NCBI GenBank assembly: GCA_039707655.1
Contig: CM077666.1
Span: 246,170,166-246,234,165 of the forward strand
DNA length: 64,000 nucleotides
From: Elymus sibiricus
Taxonomy: Eukaryota > Streptophyta > Magnoliopsida > Poales > Poaceae
Reading direction: 5' to 3'
The notes below the pieces were generated by a model. It was not told the DNA's origin, did no database searches, and was given only the letters and a program-made list of their open reading frames with translations. The translations under genes and the position numbers were made by a program. Every line of letters starts with the position of its first letter. Positions within the stretch are counted from its first letter, which is position 1. Below, piece by piece: positions 34,201 to 45,100 of this stretch.

Positions 34201-35355
34201 TAATGGTTATGGGACCCTCTACGTCGTATGTATCAGCCGAAAGCTCTTCAGACGTCACAGTTCAGAGATGCGGGCTGATTGTTGGGATTGGGCTGGTACT
34301 TCACTTGTGTATACAGTGTCGCGCCTGCACCCAACCACCCACGCAACGTGCAGGAGTGCGAAGGGCGATGGCCCAAGACCCCTTCACACTTAGGATTTAG
34401 ACCGGCGTGTTGACCTCTCTGCTGAGCCTAGGTAGGACTGCGTCGTGTCGATCACCCGAGGCCGGGTATTACCCAGCAAGTGTGTCCGGCCAGAGGTAAT
34501 CGAGCGTGTTGGGTAACAGTAGTGCACCCCTGTAGGGAAGTTATCTATTCGAATAGCCGTGTCCACGATAACAGGACGCTCGGAGTTGTATCCGGATCCA
34601 TGACAACTACGAATTGATGATGATACATAATAAACTGATACTACTGCTCTCGGGGCCGCTTTCTCGCAGGGTGTCGAGAAAGGATCTCAGAGCATTACTG
34701 TTGTATATACACATGTATGCTACCATTATCTACTCTCTTCTGATGCTGCAAGATTGTTTGAAGATGCTAGTCTTCGATAGGCTAGGCCTTTCTCTCTATT
34801 CTGGCTTTGCTGCTATGTAGTCCACAGATACAGCCTCTCCACTTGATACCAATGCATAATTAGCATAGTTCTGATGTCAGTCTTGCGAGTACTTTGGATG
34901 AGTACTCACGGTTGCTTTGCTATTCTTTTCCCCATACCCAATTGATGATACATCAGTCGATGGAGACCTGGAGCCAGACGCCACCGCTGGAGCTTACTAC
35001 CAGGAGGGTCCCGACGACACTTACTACTGGATTGAGCCAGCCGACCAGGAGTAGTTAGGAGGCTCCCAGGCAGGAGGCCTGCGCCTTTTCGGTCTGTGTT
35101 GTTGTTTTGTCCCGCCTGTTAGGGCCTATCTGTTTTACTTTTATATCTGTACTCAGATATCTAATGCTTCCGCTGATGCTTGTATGACATCGAGCTTATG
35201 TATTCGAGCCCTCGAGGCCCCTGGCTTGTAATATAAAGCTTGTATTATTTTATTTGTGTTTAGAGTTGTGTTGTGATATCTTCCCGTGAGTCCCTGTGCT
35301 TGATCGTGCACATTTGCGTGTATGATTAGTGCACGATTAAGTCGGGGGCGTCACA
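31262..35355 (+). repeat. 5' LTR of the chromovirus (4094 bp)
   Basis: Starts TGTAACACCCCGTG and ends GGGGGCGTCACA. It pairs with 38082-42170. Point differences are scattered (for example GTGTTATT/GTGTCATT, GCCATGTC/GCCAAGTC, CTAATCATC/CTAAACATC), so the insertion is not brand new. The segment 31740-32760 is strongly GC-rich and gene-like, in contrast to the AT-rich rest. Confidence 0.93.
31998..35054 (+). CDS. Candidate spliced reading frame inside the 5' LTR
   Basis: Three pieces look coding on the element's sense strand. An ATG frame at 31998-32381 (127 codons) begins MPSLSSSPPPEIERIRSAIP and is Ser/Pro/Arg-rich. A segment at 33357-33442, bounded by AG and CAG/GCAAGC, reads DTDADAAEFDYTPDEQPSDD. 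A segment at 34957-35054, bounded by ATCAG, reads VDGDLEPDATAGAYYQEGPD and ends in WIEPADQE then TAG. The last two join in phase across a GC-AG intron of 1514 bp. The join from the first piece is not resolved. The C-terminus would be very acidic. It could be a captured host gene, an element-specific accessory protein or chance. No family is recognised. Confidence 0.35.
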
Positions 35356-35358
35356 AGT

Positions 35359-35370
35359 TGGTATCAGAGC
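35359..35370 (+). promoter_or_regulatory. Primer binding site, initiator tRNA-Met
   Basis: TGGTATCAGAGC, the classic plant iMet primer site, lies 3 nt after the 5' LTR end. Confidence 0.95.
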
Positions 35371-35837
35371 CGACTGCCTGTAGGAACCCCCTTTCCAACT
35401 CCTTCGCCGAAGTTGAGTCTAGTCTTTGCAAAACTGTTTTACTAACATGGCTGTGTGGCTTACGGGCCCACGTCGCCAATGGGTGGTATTAGGATCTTTT
35501 ATTCCTCATCTATACTCTGGGATTCTGATCTCTCTTCTTTTCGGGTTAAATGATTCTAACACTGACATTAGGTTCTCGTGATCACTTTCACCCGGAGAGC
35601 TGGATTGTCTGCAACTAATTCATTCCTTTGGACTGATTAATCTGATAATCACATTTTCTTTTCAATTGGTTTGTTTAACCTTTCCTTTCCAAGTTATCAT
35701 ATGTTTCTCACACTATCATTTGACACTTTTGGAACCTCTCGGCAAAATGTGTCGTGTTCAGCGTCAACATTTTGACTTCTTCCGAGATGATAATTGAATT
35801 CATGGTGAGCAATGCCATCCTTGCCCCTCGCTGATCT
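35371..35837 (+). other. Leader and deletion junction of the chromovirus
   Basis: Untranslated leader followed by a short ATG frame at about 35748 that stops after 16 codons, possibly a gag remnant. The sequence then passes into the end of the RT region near 35860-35910, where the large internal deletion must lie. Confidence 0.55.
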
Positions 35838-38045
35838 GTGTTATCATCAACAACCTCTTCGACTACCTGCCCACGCATTGCTGTTAACGCAGAACGAGTC
35901 CAGTCAAGAATGACTCCTCCGAAGAATGTCAAGCAAGTCAGGAGTTTTCTCGGACTCGCTAGTTATTGCCGCCGATTCGTCGAGAACTTCTCGAAGATTG
36001 CTAAACCGTTGATTGATCTGCTCCACAAAGGTGTTAAATTTGAGTGGACAGAAAAATGTCAGGAAAGATTTCAGACCCTCAAAGATAAGTTGACATCTGC
36101 CCCAGTGTTAGCACCCCCGGATTCCCAAAAGGATTTCGTGATTTACTGTGATGCATCTCGTCAAGGTTTAGGCTGTGTCCTAATGCAAGAGCGCAAAGTA
36201 ATTGCTTATGGCTCTCGTCAATTGCGTCCTCATGAGGAAAACTATCCAGTACACGATCTCGAACTTTCTGCAGTTATTTATGCTCTAAAACTGTGGCGAC
36301 ATTACCTCCTTGGTAATCGTTGCGAGATATACACGGATCATCAGATTTTGAAGTATCTGTATACTCAACCAGACTTGAATCTCCGCCAGCAAAGATGGCT
36401 CGAGACAATAGCCGATTATGATATGAATATCTCCTATACCCCTGGCAAGGCTAACGTAATGGCCGATGCTTTGAGTCGCAAGGCTTATTGCAACAACCTC
36501 ATGGTCCAGGAAGCACAACCTATGCTTTATGAAGAGCTTCGCAAGTTGAATCTCCATATTGTCCCACAGGGTTATCTTAATACCCTGGTTGTTGAATCAA
36601 ATCTCGAGCATATGATCAGAAGTATGCGGAAGTATGACTTCAAAATTCACAAGATTAAACGACATCTTGGGGAAGGAAAGTATTCAGACTTCTACCTAGA
36701 TGACCAAGATGGTTTGTTCTTCAACGGTCGCTTAGTGGTCCCTACAACTCACAACCAGGAAATGAGGAAGGACGTTATGAAAGAAGCACATGAAACGCCT
36801 CTCTCAATTCACCCTGGTAGTACCAAGATGTACCAAGACATTCGTCAACGGTACTGGTGGTCTGATATGAAGCGAGACATTGCTCAATATGTTGCAGAGT
36901 GTGACGTTTGCCGTCGCATCAAAGCAGAACATCAAAGGCCTGCTGGTACTCTGCAACCCCTTGAAATTCCTGAATGGAAATGGGACAAAGTCCAAATGGA
37001 TTTCATTACTGGTTTTCCCAGATCTCAGAAGGGTCATGATGCTATCTTTGTCGTCATCGTCCGGTTCTCCAAGGTTGCTCACTTTCTGCCTGTTAAGGAG
37101 ACAATCACTGCTAGTCAGCTAGCGGACTTATATGTTTCCAGAATTGTGTCACTCCACGGTGTTCCGTTGGAGATCAGTTCAGATCGTGGCAGGCTCTTCA
37201 CCTCCAGATTTTGGAACAGTTTCCAAGAAGCCATGGGAACTCATCTGTCTTTTAGCACCGCTTTCCACCCTCAGTCTCAGGGACAAGTTGAAAGAGTCAA
37301 TCAAGTGCTTGAAGATATGCTTCGAGCTTGTGTCATCTCATTCGGTAAGAAATGGGAGGAATCTCTCCCGTATGCCGAATTCTCATACAACAATAGCTAC
37401 CAAGCTAGTCCGAAGATGGCACCATTTGAAGTTCTATATGGAAGTAACTGTCGAACCCCTCTGAATTGGTCAGAAACTGGGGAACGTTCACTCTTCGGAC
37501 CGGATATTATCCAACAAGCTGAAGAACAAGTCCGCATTGTCCGTGAACACTTGAAGACTGCTCAGTCTCGTCAGAAGAGCAACTATGACCGAAAGCACAA
37601 GGTAATGGTCTATCAACTTGGCGAGCAAACTTACCTTCGTGTCACTCCGTGGAAAGGCACTCATCGGTTCGGAATCAAGGGCAAGTCAGCTCCTCGCTAC
37701 ATTGGCCCGTTCCGTATTCTCGCCCGTTGGGGAGAAGTGGCATATCAATTGGAATTGCCGCCAAACCTTTCTCAGGTGCATGATGTCTTTCATGTATCCC
37801 AACTCCGACGCTGCTTCAAGGATCCCATCCGAGCTGTGGATCATGAAGTACTTGAATTGCGAGAAGATCTGTCGTACCCAGAATATCCGATCCGCATTCT
37901 CGATCAAACTGAGCGTCGAACCCGTCAGAAGTCGATCAAATTCCTCAAAGTTCAGTGGTCGAATCATTCTGAAGATGAAGCCACTTGGGAACGCGAGGAT
38001 CGTCTTCGCGAAGAATACCCCTCTTTCTTTCAGTCTTCCTCTTAA
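35838..38045 (+). CDS. Partial Pol: RT end, RNase H, integrase, chromodomain
   Basis: The open frame starts at a GTG (35838); the first in-frame ATG is 35910. Residues below count from 35838. The RT connection end (VRSFLGLASYCRRFVENFSK) comes first. RNase H follows with IYCDAS (D105), YTDH (D167) and ADALSR (D210). The integrase zinc-binding end has CDVC (C355, C358) preceded by histidines in the HETPLSIHPG region. The integrase core has D388 (QMDFI), D449 (SDRG) and E485 (QGQVERVN), a D,D-35-E spacing. A GPFRI motif follows, then a chromodomain from about residue 682 (ILDQTERR...EATWEREDRLREEYP). No stop or frameshift breaks these domains. Gag, protease and the RT catalytic palm are absent, so the copy could move only with help from relatives. 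Confidence 0.93.
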   Translation: MLSSTTSSTTCPRIAVNAERVQSRMTPPKNVKQVRSFLGLASYCRRFVENFSKIAKPLIDLLHKGVKFEWTEKCQERFQTLKDKLTSAPVLAPPDSQKDFVIYCDASRQGLGCVLMQERKVIAYGSRQLRPHEENYPVHDLELSAVIYALKLWRHYLLGNRCEIYTDHQILKYLYTQPDLNLRQQRWLETIADYDMNISYTPGKANVMADALSRKAYCNNLMVQEAQPMLYEELRKLNLHIVPQGYLNTLVVESNLEHMIRSMRKYDFKIHKIKRHLGEGKYSDFYLDDQDGLFFNGRLVVPTTHNQEMRKDVMKEAHETPLSIHPGSTKMYQDIRQRYWWSDMKRDIAQYVAECDVCRRIKAEHQRPAGTLQPLEIPEWKWDKVQMDFITGFPRSQKGHDAIFVVIVRFSKVAHFLPVKETITASQLADLYVSRIVSLHGVPLEISSDRGRLFTSRFWNSFQEAMGTHLSFSTAFHPQSQGQVERVNQVLEDMLRACVISFGKKWEESLPYAEFSYNNSYQASPKMAPFEVLYGSNCRTPLNWSETGERSLFGPDIIQQAEEQVRIVREHLKTAQSRQKSNYDRKHKVMVYQLGEQTYLRVTPWKGTHRFGIKGKSAPRYIGPFRILARWGEVAYQLELPPNLSQVHDVFHVSQLRRCFKDPIRAVDHEVLELREDLSYPEYPIRILDQTERRTRQKSIKFLKVQWSNHSEDEATWEREDRLREEYPSFFQSSS

Positions 38046-38068
38046 TTCTCGGGACGAGAATTCTTGTT

Positions 38069-38081
38069 ACAGGAGGAGAAT
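38069..38081 (+). promoter_or_regulatory. Polypurine tract
   Basis: ACAGGAGGAGAAT directly precedes the 3' LTR start TGTAACACCCC, the expected place for plus-strand priming. Confidence 0.75.
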
Positions 38082-41000
38082 TGTAACACCCCGTGTCATT
38101 AAGTTACAGTGATCACCTTTGATAATGCCAAGTCAGCATGTTCATTAGTGCCTAAACATCATTTGCATCATATCTCATTTCAAATTCCAAATTAAATTAC
38201 AATTCAAATTTTAAGTGAAAAGTAAAAGTTGTCCAAATTTGAAATAAAAATGTTCATTAGATAGCAAATAATTCATAGGTAATTATGATCAGAAAAACAA
38301 CATCACTAAAAATACCTAAGTGACTCTAACAACCTCAAACAGTAGCTAACAACAATGTTTTAATACATTTTATTTAATCCAATTTACAAATGAAATTATA
38401 TTTTACCCAAACTAGTTTTTGGTGATAGATAATAATGCACTGTGTTATATGGCCTAGGTCACATATTTTATAAAAGTTGTTTAGTAGCTAAACAATTGCA
38501 AAACAGAAAGTAAAATGGAAAACAGAAAATAGAAAAGAAAAAGACTTACCGGTTACTGTGCGGCTGGGCTCTAGTTGCACAGTGCAAGGCCCAGCCCGCC
38601 AGCGGGTCTTCTCTCACCTCCCGCACGCGTCGCCTGGCGCGCGCGCCCGAGCGCGGATCGTCGCCGTGTCGTCGATCCCGCGGTCCTCCATCGCCGTTAA
38701 GGTCTCCCCTGGACTCCTCCCCCGAAACCCTAACGCCACCAGCTCCCTCTTCCTCGCTCCCCTTCTTCCTCCCGCGCAGCCACCCGAAGCCGCCGCCATG
38801 GCCGAGCTCGATGCCGTCGCTGTCGTCGTCGCCACCGCCTGAGATCGAGCGCATTCGCTCCGCCATCCCCCTCTGCTTCCTCTCCGCCCGTTGGACCGAG
38901 CTCTGCGCCACCACATTGCCGGATCGACCACGGCTTCTTCTTCTCGGTCGCCGGCGATCCCCGCCGTCCCCGACCTCTTCTGCAGCTACAAAGCCGTCGA
39001 GGGCCTTTCTTGGCCGCACGGTGAGCTCCTCCCTCCCGCCATTCCTCTCCTCGCCGTCGCATTCCTCCCTAACTAGCTCGCCGTCGTTGCCGCATTCTGC
39101 CCGCCGCCCGAGCTCGCCGTTGCTGTCGCCTCCGACCACCTTAACCTGCGCTAGCAGCCTAGATCGACGCGGTGCTGTTCCCTCGTTCGATTGAGCCCAA
39201 ACGCACGCGCTAAATCGCCCCGTAGTCGCTCGCCGGACCACCGCCCGAAACCACCGCCGCCGCCGTCGACGCGCCGCCCTACTCCGGCCATCTCCGGATG
39301 AATGGGTGGCACCACGCGACGCGCGCCGCTCCGCACGTTCGAACGAGCCTAAGAACGGCCGAAACGGACCACCACAGAGAGAACCCGGCCTCGCCGGAGT
39401 TGATCGCCGCCGTTTGTCCTCGCCGGAGCTCTCCGGTGGCCGGCGCTGAGCTGGCGCGGACGTGGCGCCGCGGGGCCCACCGCACAGCCGCTGACACTGG
39501 GTCCCACTGGGCCCAGTTGACTCGGTCAGCGCGGCCCCGCCGCTGACATGTGGGTCCCGCGCGATTAAACGATTTAATTAAAATAGATAATCTGTTAATT
39601 AATTAAATTATTTAGTTAAAACGCTAATTACCCACTGACCAGTAGGCCCCACCCAGCTAATTATCCTGTTAATTAGTTTAATTAGCCCACTGTCTATGAC
39701 AGGTGGGTCCCGCAGGTCAGGTTGACTCTGGTCAGCGGTCTGTTGACTGCTGACGTCACCTCTGCGTCATGCTGACGTCACCACACACTGTTCTGGATAA
39801 TTCGGAATTAAATAATTAAAATAATTCTAGAAAATCAATAAAACTTTAGAAAATCATATCTTTTAAACCGTAAGTCAGATGAAAATAATTTATATATGAA
39901 AAATGATCAGAAAAATATGAAGATTATGAATATGTAATCAAATTGCCTGTCCAACACTCCTAGCTAGGTGAACATGGAACTTTTTGACTGTTTTCATTAA
40001 ATGAATAGTGCCCAACCTTAATAAAATAAATCCAAATAAATTCCTAAATTATCTAAAGCATTTAGTTAGGCAGTAAAACACCTCTGCATATCATTTAGGC
40101 ATGTCATGCATAGTGATTGCATTTTTGCCGTGAATTAATTGTTTCTTCCCCCTCCTTCTCTCTCGCTAGACACCGACGCCAACGCTGCAGAGTTCGACTA
40201 CACCCTCGACGAGCAGCCGTCTGACGATCAGCCCCTCTCAGCAGAGCTTCCAGGCAAGCAACCCCCCCTTGACGCATGCCTATAGCATCCATTCCTTGTC
40301 CCTCCTGCTTGCATTAGAAATTGCTATTGTTTTGCTTTATCCTATTCTGATGCATAGCCTGTCATTGTAACTGCTATTGATACCTGCCTGTTATCTAAAC
40401 TGCTTAGTATAGGTTGGATGGTAAACCATCTGTGGCCCCTCTCCCTGGCTGTAGTTGCTCCGCTTTAGTATCTGTGCCCCGATCGATATGATCGACCGGG
40501 CCGAGAATAGCACATCACCGCACCCCCCTTAAGTTGCTCGACTCTGCAGAGCTGGCATCGAGTGCCGAGGGTGATACCTCTTATCTCACTTTCGATGATG
40601 CCTCTGTAGAATAGCTATCCGGATGTGTGTTATCGAGGGTGATTCCTCTTTCATCACTTCCGATAAAGCTTCCGCCGTGCAACTCCTCGAGTGGGAATCC
40701 ATCGAGGGTGATTCCTCGGATTCCTTCTCGATACTTGGACACACGGTTACTTTGACCTTTGTTACAGGCGGGTCGACCCCGAGGGGTACCCGCAGAGAAT
40801 TATGAAGTCGGGCTTGCCAGGAGGGCACCCGTGAGAGATTAATGTGGTGGAACGACAGGGCAGGCGGAGACCACCCCGTTCGATATCCGTGTGTTACCAA
40901 GTCGGAGCAACAGGTAGTCTGATCGTCTCTGCAAGTTACAAAATACGCCTAACGAAACTGGGTATTTGATCTGAGTGGGTCGTCGTGCCCTATACGCACT

Positions 41001-42170
41001 ACCACCACGTGGGATAATGGTTATGGGACCCTCTACGTCGTATGTATCAGCCGAAAGATCTTCAGACGTCACAGTTCAGAGATGCGGGCTGATTGTTGGG
41101 ATTGGGCTGGTACTTCACTTGTGTATACAGTGTCGCGCCTGCACCCCAACCACCCACGCAACGTGCAAGAGTGCGAAGGGCGATGGCCCAGGACCCCTTC
41201 ACACTTAGGATTTAGACCGGCGTGTTGACCTCTCTGCTGAGCCTAGGTAGGACTGCGTCGTGTCGATCACCCGAGGCCGGGTATTACCCAGCAAGTGTGT
41301 CCGGCCAGAGGTAATCGAGCGTGTTGGGTAACAGTAGTGCACCCCTGCAGGGAAGTTATCTATTCGAATAGCCGTGTCCACGGTAACAGGACGCTCGGAG
41401 TTGTATCCGGATCCATGACAACTACGAATTGATGATGATACATAATAAACTGATACTACTGCTCTCGGGACCGCTTTCTCGCAGGGTGCCGAGAAAGGAT
41501 CTCAGAGCATTACTGTTGTATATCCACATGTATGCTACCATTATCTACTCTCTTCTGATGCTGCAAGATTGTTTGAAGATGCTAGTCTTCGATAGGCTAG
41601 GCCTTTCTCTCTATTCTGGCTTTGCTGCTATGTAGTCCACAGATACAGCCTCTCCACTTGATACCAATGCATAATTAGCATAGTTCTGATGTCAGTCTTG
41701 CGAGTACTTTGGATGAGTACTCACGGTTGCTCTGCTATTCTTTTCCCCATACCCAATTGATGATACATCAGTCGATGGAGACCAGGAGCCAGACGCCACC
41801 GCTGGAGCTTACTACCAGGAGGGTCCCGACGGCACTTACTACTGGATTGAGCCAGCCGACCAGGAGTAGTTAGGAGGCTCCCAGGCAGGAGGCCTGCGCC
41901 TTTTCGGTCTGTGTTGTTGTTTTGCCCCGCCTGTTAGGGTCTATCTGTTTTACTTTTATATCTGTACTCAGATATCTTATGCTTCCGCTGATGCTTGTAT
42001 GACATCGAGCTTATGTATTCGAGCCCTCGAGGCCCCTGGCTTGTAATATAAAGCTTGTATTATTTTATTTGTGTTTAGAGTTGTGTTGTGATATCTTCCC
42101 GTGAGTCCCTGTGCTTGCTTGTGCACGTTTGCGTGTATGATTAGTGCACGATTAAGCCGGGGGCGTCACA
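38082..42170 (+). repeat. 3' LTR of the chromovirus (4089 bp)
   Basis: Ends TGTAACACCCCGTG and GGGGGCGTCACA, followed by the target duplication ACCAC. It is collinear with the 5' LTR, with scattered substitutions and small indels, such as a shortened GGACTCCTCCC region near 38713. Transcription of the element would end here. Confidence 0.93.
38811..41869 (+). CDS. Candidate spliced reading frame inside the 3' LTR
   Basis: Counterpart of the frame in the 5' LTR: ATG frame 38811-39194 (127 codons), segment 40170-40253 (ending CAG/GCAAGC) and segment 41772-41869 ending in TAG. All frames and the GC-AG borders are kept, with a few amino acid changes (for example D to N in DTDANAAEFDY). Because the two LTRs were identical at insertion, this agreement is only weak evidence for coding. 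Confidence 0.33.
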
Positions 42171-45100
42171 ACCACAAACTTTTAATAAAAATCTTCACAG
42201 ACTGACCTTTCTCCTATGAAGATCAATGACTTTCAACCAACAGGACCATGACCATGAGCATCTTCATGGCAAAGTACATGATAACATCACCATTTTTGGA
42301 AATAACAAGGGTGTTAACATTGTGAGCTATAATTCCACAAAAAGGTTGAAGATTTGGTTTCAAAAATAATTTTCCATTTTTCTAGTGCCATGCATGACTT
42401 TTTTTGTGAAGCAAGTGCCATAAATAAGATTTTAAATCATGCCCTTACAATTTTCTCCTAAAGTATACCACATGGGATGCCAACTGCCAATTTTTCATGA
42501 ATTTCAGAGTGATATTGCCATATTTCATTGATTTATTGAATTTTTGGAAATTTACATCAAGTAATTCAAATTTGAACTACAAGTGTGCTCTAGTTTGGTC
42601 CAATAAATTCTGAAAAATCATTTTCACCTACCACATTAGGAATGTAGGCAGCATCCACAAAGAAAACTCTGTTACCAACCCATTATATATGATTACTCAT
42701 CCATGCAATTTTGACAACACATCGAAAGAAATAAAAGAAAATGAAAAAAGGCTCAAAAATTGAAATCCTTTTGCATGGAGGCCTCTTATGTGCAATGGCT
42801 TGTGGGAAAAATAATAAACTGACAATACCACAAACTTTTAAAAAAACCTTCACAAACGGACCTATCTCCGATGAAGATCAATGACTTTCAACCAAGATGA
42901 CCATCACCATGAGCATCTTCATGGCATAGTACATGATAACATCACCATTTTTGGAAATAACAAGGGTGTAAACATTGTGAGCAATAATTCCACAAAAAGA
43001 TTGAAGATTTGGTTAATTTTTTTTTCCATTTTTCTAGTGCTATGCATGACTTTTTTTGTGAAGCAAGTGCCATAAATATGATTGTAAATCGTGTCCTTAC
43101 AATTTTGTCCTAAAGTATACCACATGGGATGCCAACTGCCAATTTTTCATGAATTTCAGAGTGATATTGCCATATTTCATTGATTTATTGAATTTCTGGC
43201 GATTTACATCAAGCAATTCAAATTTGAACTGCAAGTGTCCTCTAGTTTGGTCCAAATAAATTCTGAAAAATCATTTTTATCTTCCACATTAGGAATGTAG
43301 GAATTATCCACAAAGAAAACTCTGTTACCCACCCATTATATATGATTACTTATCCATGCAATTTTGACAACACATCGAAAGAAATCAAAGAAAATGAAAA
43401 AAAGGCTCAAAAATTAAAATCCTTTTGCATGGAGGCCTCTTATGTGCAATGGCTTGTGGGAAAAATAATAAACTGACAATACCACAAACTTTTTAAAAAA
43501 ACCTTCACACACTGACCTTTCTCCTATGAAGATCAATGAGTTTCAACCAAGAGGACCATGACCATGAGCATCTTCTTGGCATAGTACATGATAACATCAC
43601 CATTTTTGGAAATAACAAGGGTCTTAACATTGTGAGCAATAATTCCACAAAAAGATTGAAGATTTGTTCTAAAAAAATAATTTTCCATTTTTCTAGTGCC
43701 ATACATGGCCTTTTTTGTGAAGCAAGTGCCAGAAATAAGATTGTAAATCATGCCCTTACAATTTTCTCCTAAAGTATACCACATGGGATGCCAACTGCCA
43801 ATTTTTCATGAATTTCAGAGTGATATTGCCATATTTCATTGATTTATTGATTTTTTGGCGATTTACATCAAGTAATTCAAATTTGAATTACAAGTGTGCT
43901 CTAGTTTGGTCCAATAAATTCTGAAAAATCATTTTCACCTTCCACATTAGGAATGTAGGCAGCATCCACAAAGAAAACTCAGTTACCAACCCATTATATA
44001 TGATTACTCATCCATGCAATTTTGAAAACACATCAAAAGAAATTAAAGAAAATGAAAAAGGCTCAAAAATTGAAATCCTTTTGAATGGAAGCCTCTTATG
44101 TGCAATGGCTTGTGGGAAAAATAATAAACTGACAATACCACAAACTTAAAAAAAACCCTTCACAAATGGACCCATCTCCTATGAAGATCAATGACTTTCA
44201 ACCAAGATGACCATGACCATGAGCATCTTCATGGCATAGTACCTGATAACATCACCATTTTTGGAAATAACAAGCGGGTTAACATTGTGAGCAATAATTC
44301 CACAAAAAGATTGAAGATCTGGTTAAAGAAACTTAATTTTCAATTTTTCTAATGCCAGGCATGACTTTTTGTGTGAAGTAATTGCCATAAATAAGATTGT
44401 AAATCATGCCCTTACAATTTTCTCCTAAAGTATACCACATGGGATGCCAACTGCCAATTTTTCATGAATTTCAGAGTCATCTTGCCATATTTCATTGATT
44501 TATTGAATATATGGTGATTTACATCAAGTAATTCAAATTTGAACTGCAAGTGTGCTCTAGTTTGGTCCAATAAATTCTGAATAATCATTTTTACCTTCCA
44601 CATTAGGAATGTAGGCAGTATCCACAAAGAAAACTCAATTACCCAACCATTATATATTATTACCGATCCACGCAATTTTGACAACACATGGAAAGAAATT
44701 AAAGAAAATGCAAAAAAGGCTCAAAAATTGAAATCCTTTTGCATGGAGGCATCCTATGTGCAATGGCTTGTTGGAAAAATGATAAACTCACAATACCACA
44801 AATAAAAAGTTAATTTTCCATTTTGCTAGTGCCGTGCATGACTTTTTTTGTGAAGCAAGTGACATAAATAAGATTGTAAATTGTGCCCATACAATTTTCA
44901 CCTAAAGTATACCACATGGGATGCCAACTGCCAATTTGTCACTAATTTCAGAGTGATATTGCCATATTTCATTGATTTAGTGAATTTATGGCGATTTACA
45001 TCAAGTAATTAAAATTTGAACTGCAAGTGTGCTCTTGTTTGGTCCAATAAATTCCGAAAATCGTTTTCACCTTCCACATTAGGAATGTAGGCAGTATCCA

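Larger units (their letters stand above)
31262..42170 (+). mobile_element. Deleted chromovirus (Ty3/gypsy) with complete 4.1-kb LTRs
   Basis: A 10,909-bp element is flanked by ACCAC (31257-31261 and 42171-42175), a perfect 5-bp target duplication. It has LTRs at 31262-35355 and 38082-42170, a tRNA-iMet primer site at 35359-35370 and a purine tract before the 3' LTR. The internal region is only 2.7 kb: gag, protease and most of the reverse transcriptase are missing. One frame covers the end of RT, RNase H, integrase and a chromodomain. Huge LTRs and a C-terminal chromodomain fit the Tekay/Del chromovirus clade; this placement is inferred. It sits inside a satellite monomer. Confidence 0.93.

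Noticed and set aside
36804..37464. Secondary frames overlapping the chromovirus Pol region
   Set aside because: Out-of-frame shadows of a clear RNase H-integrase frame.
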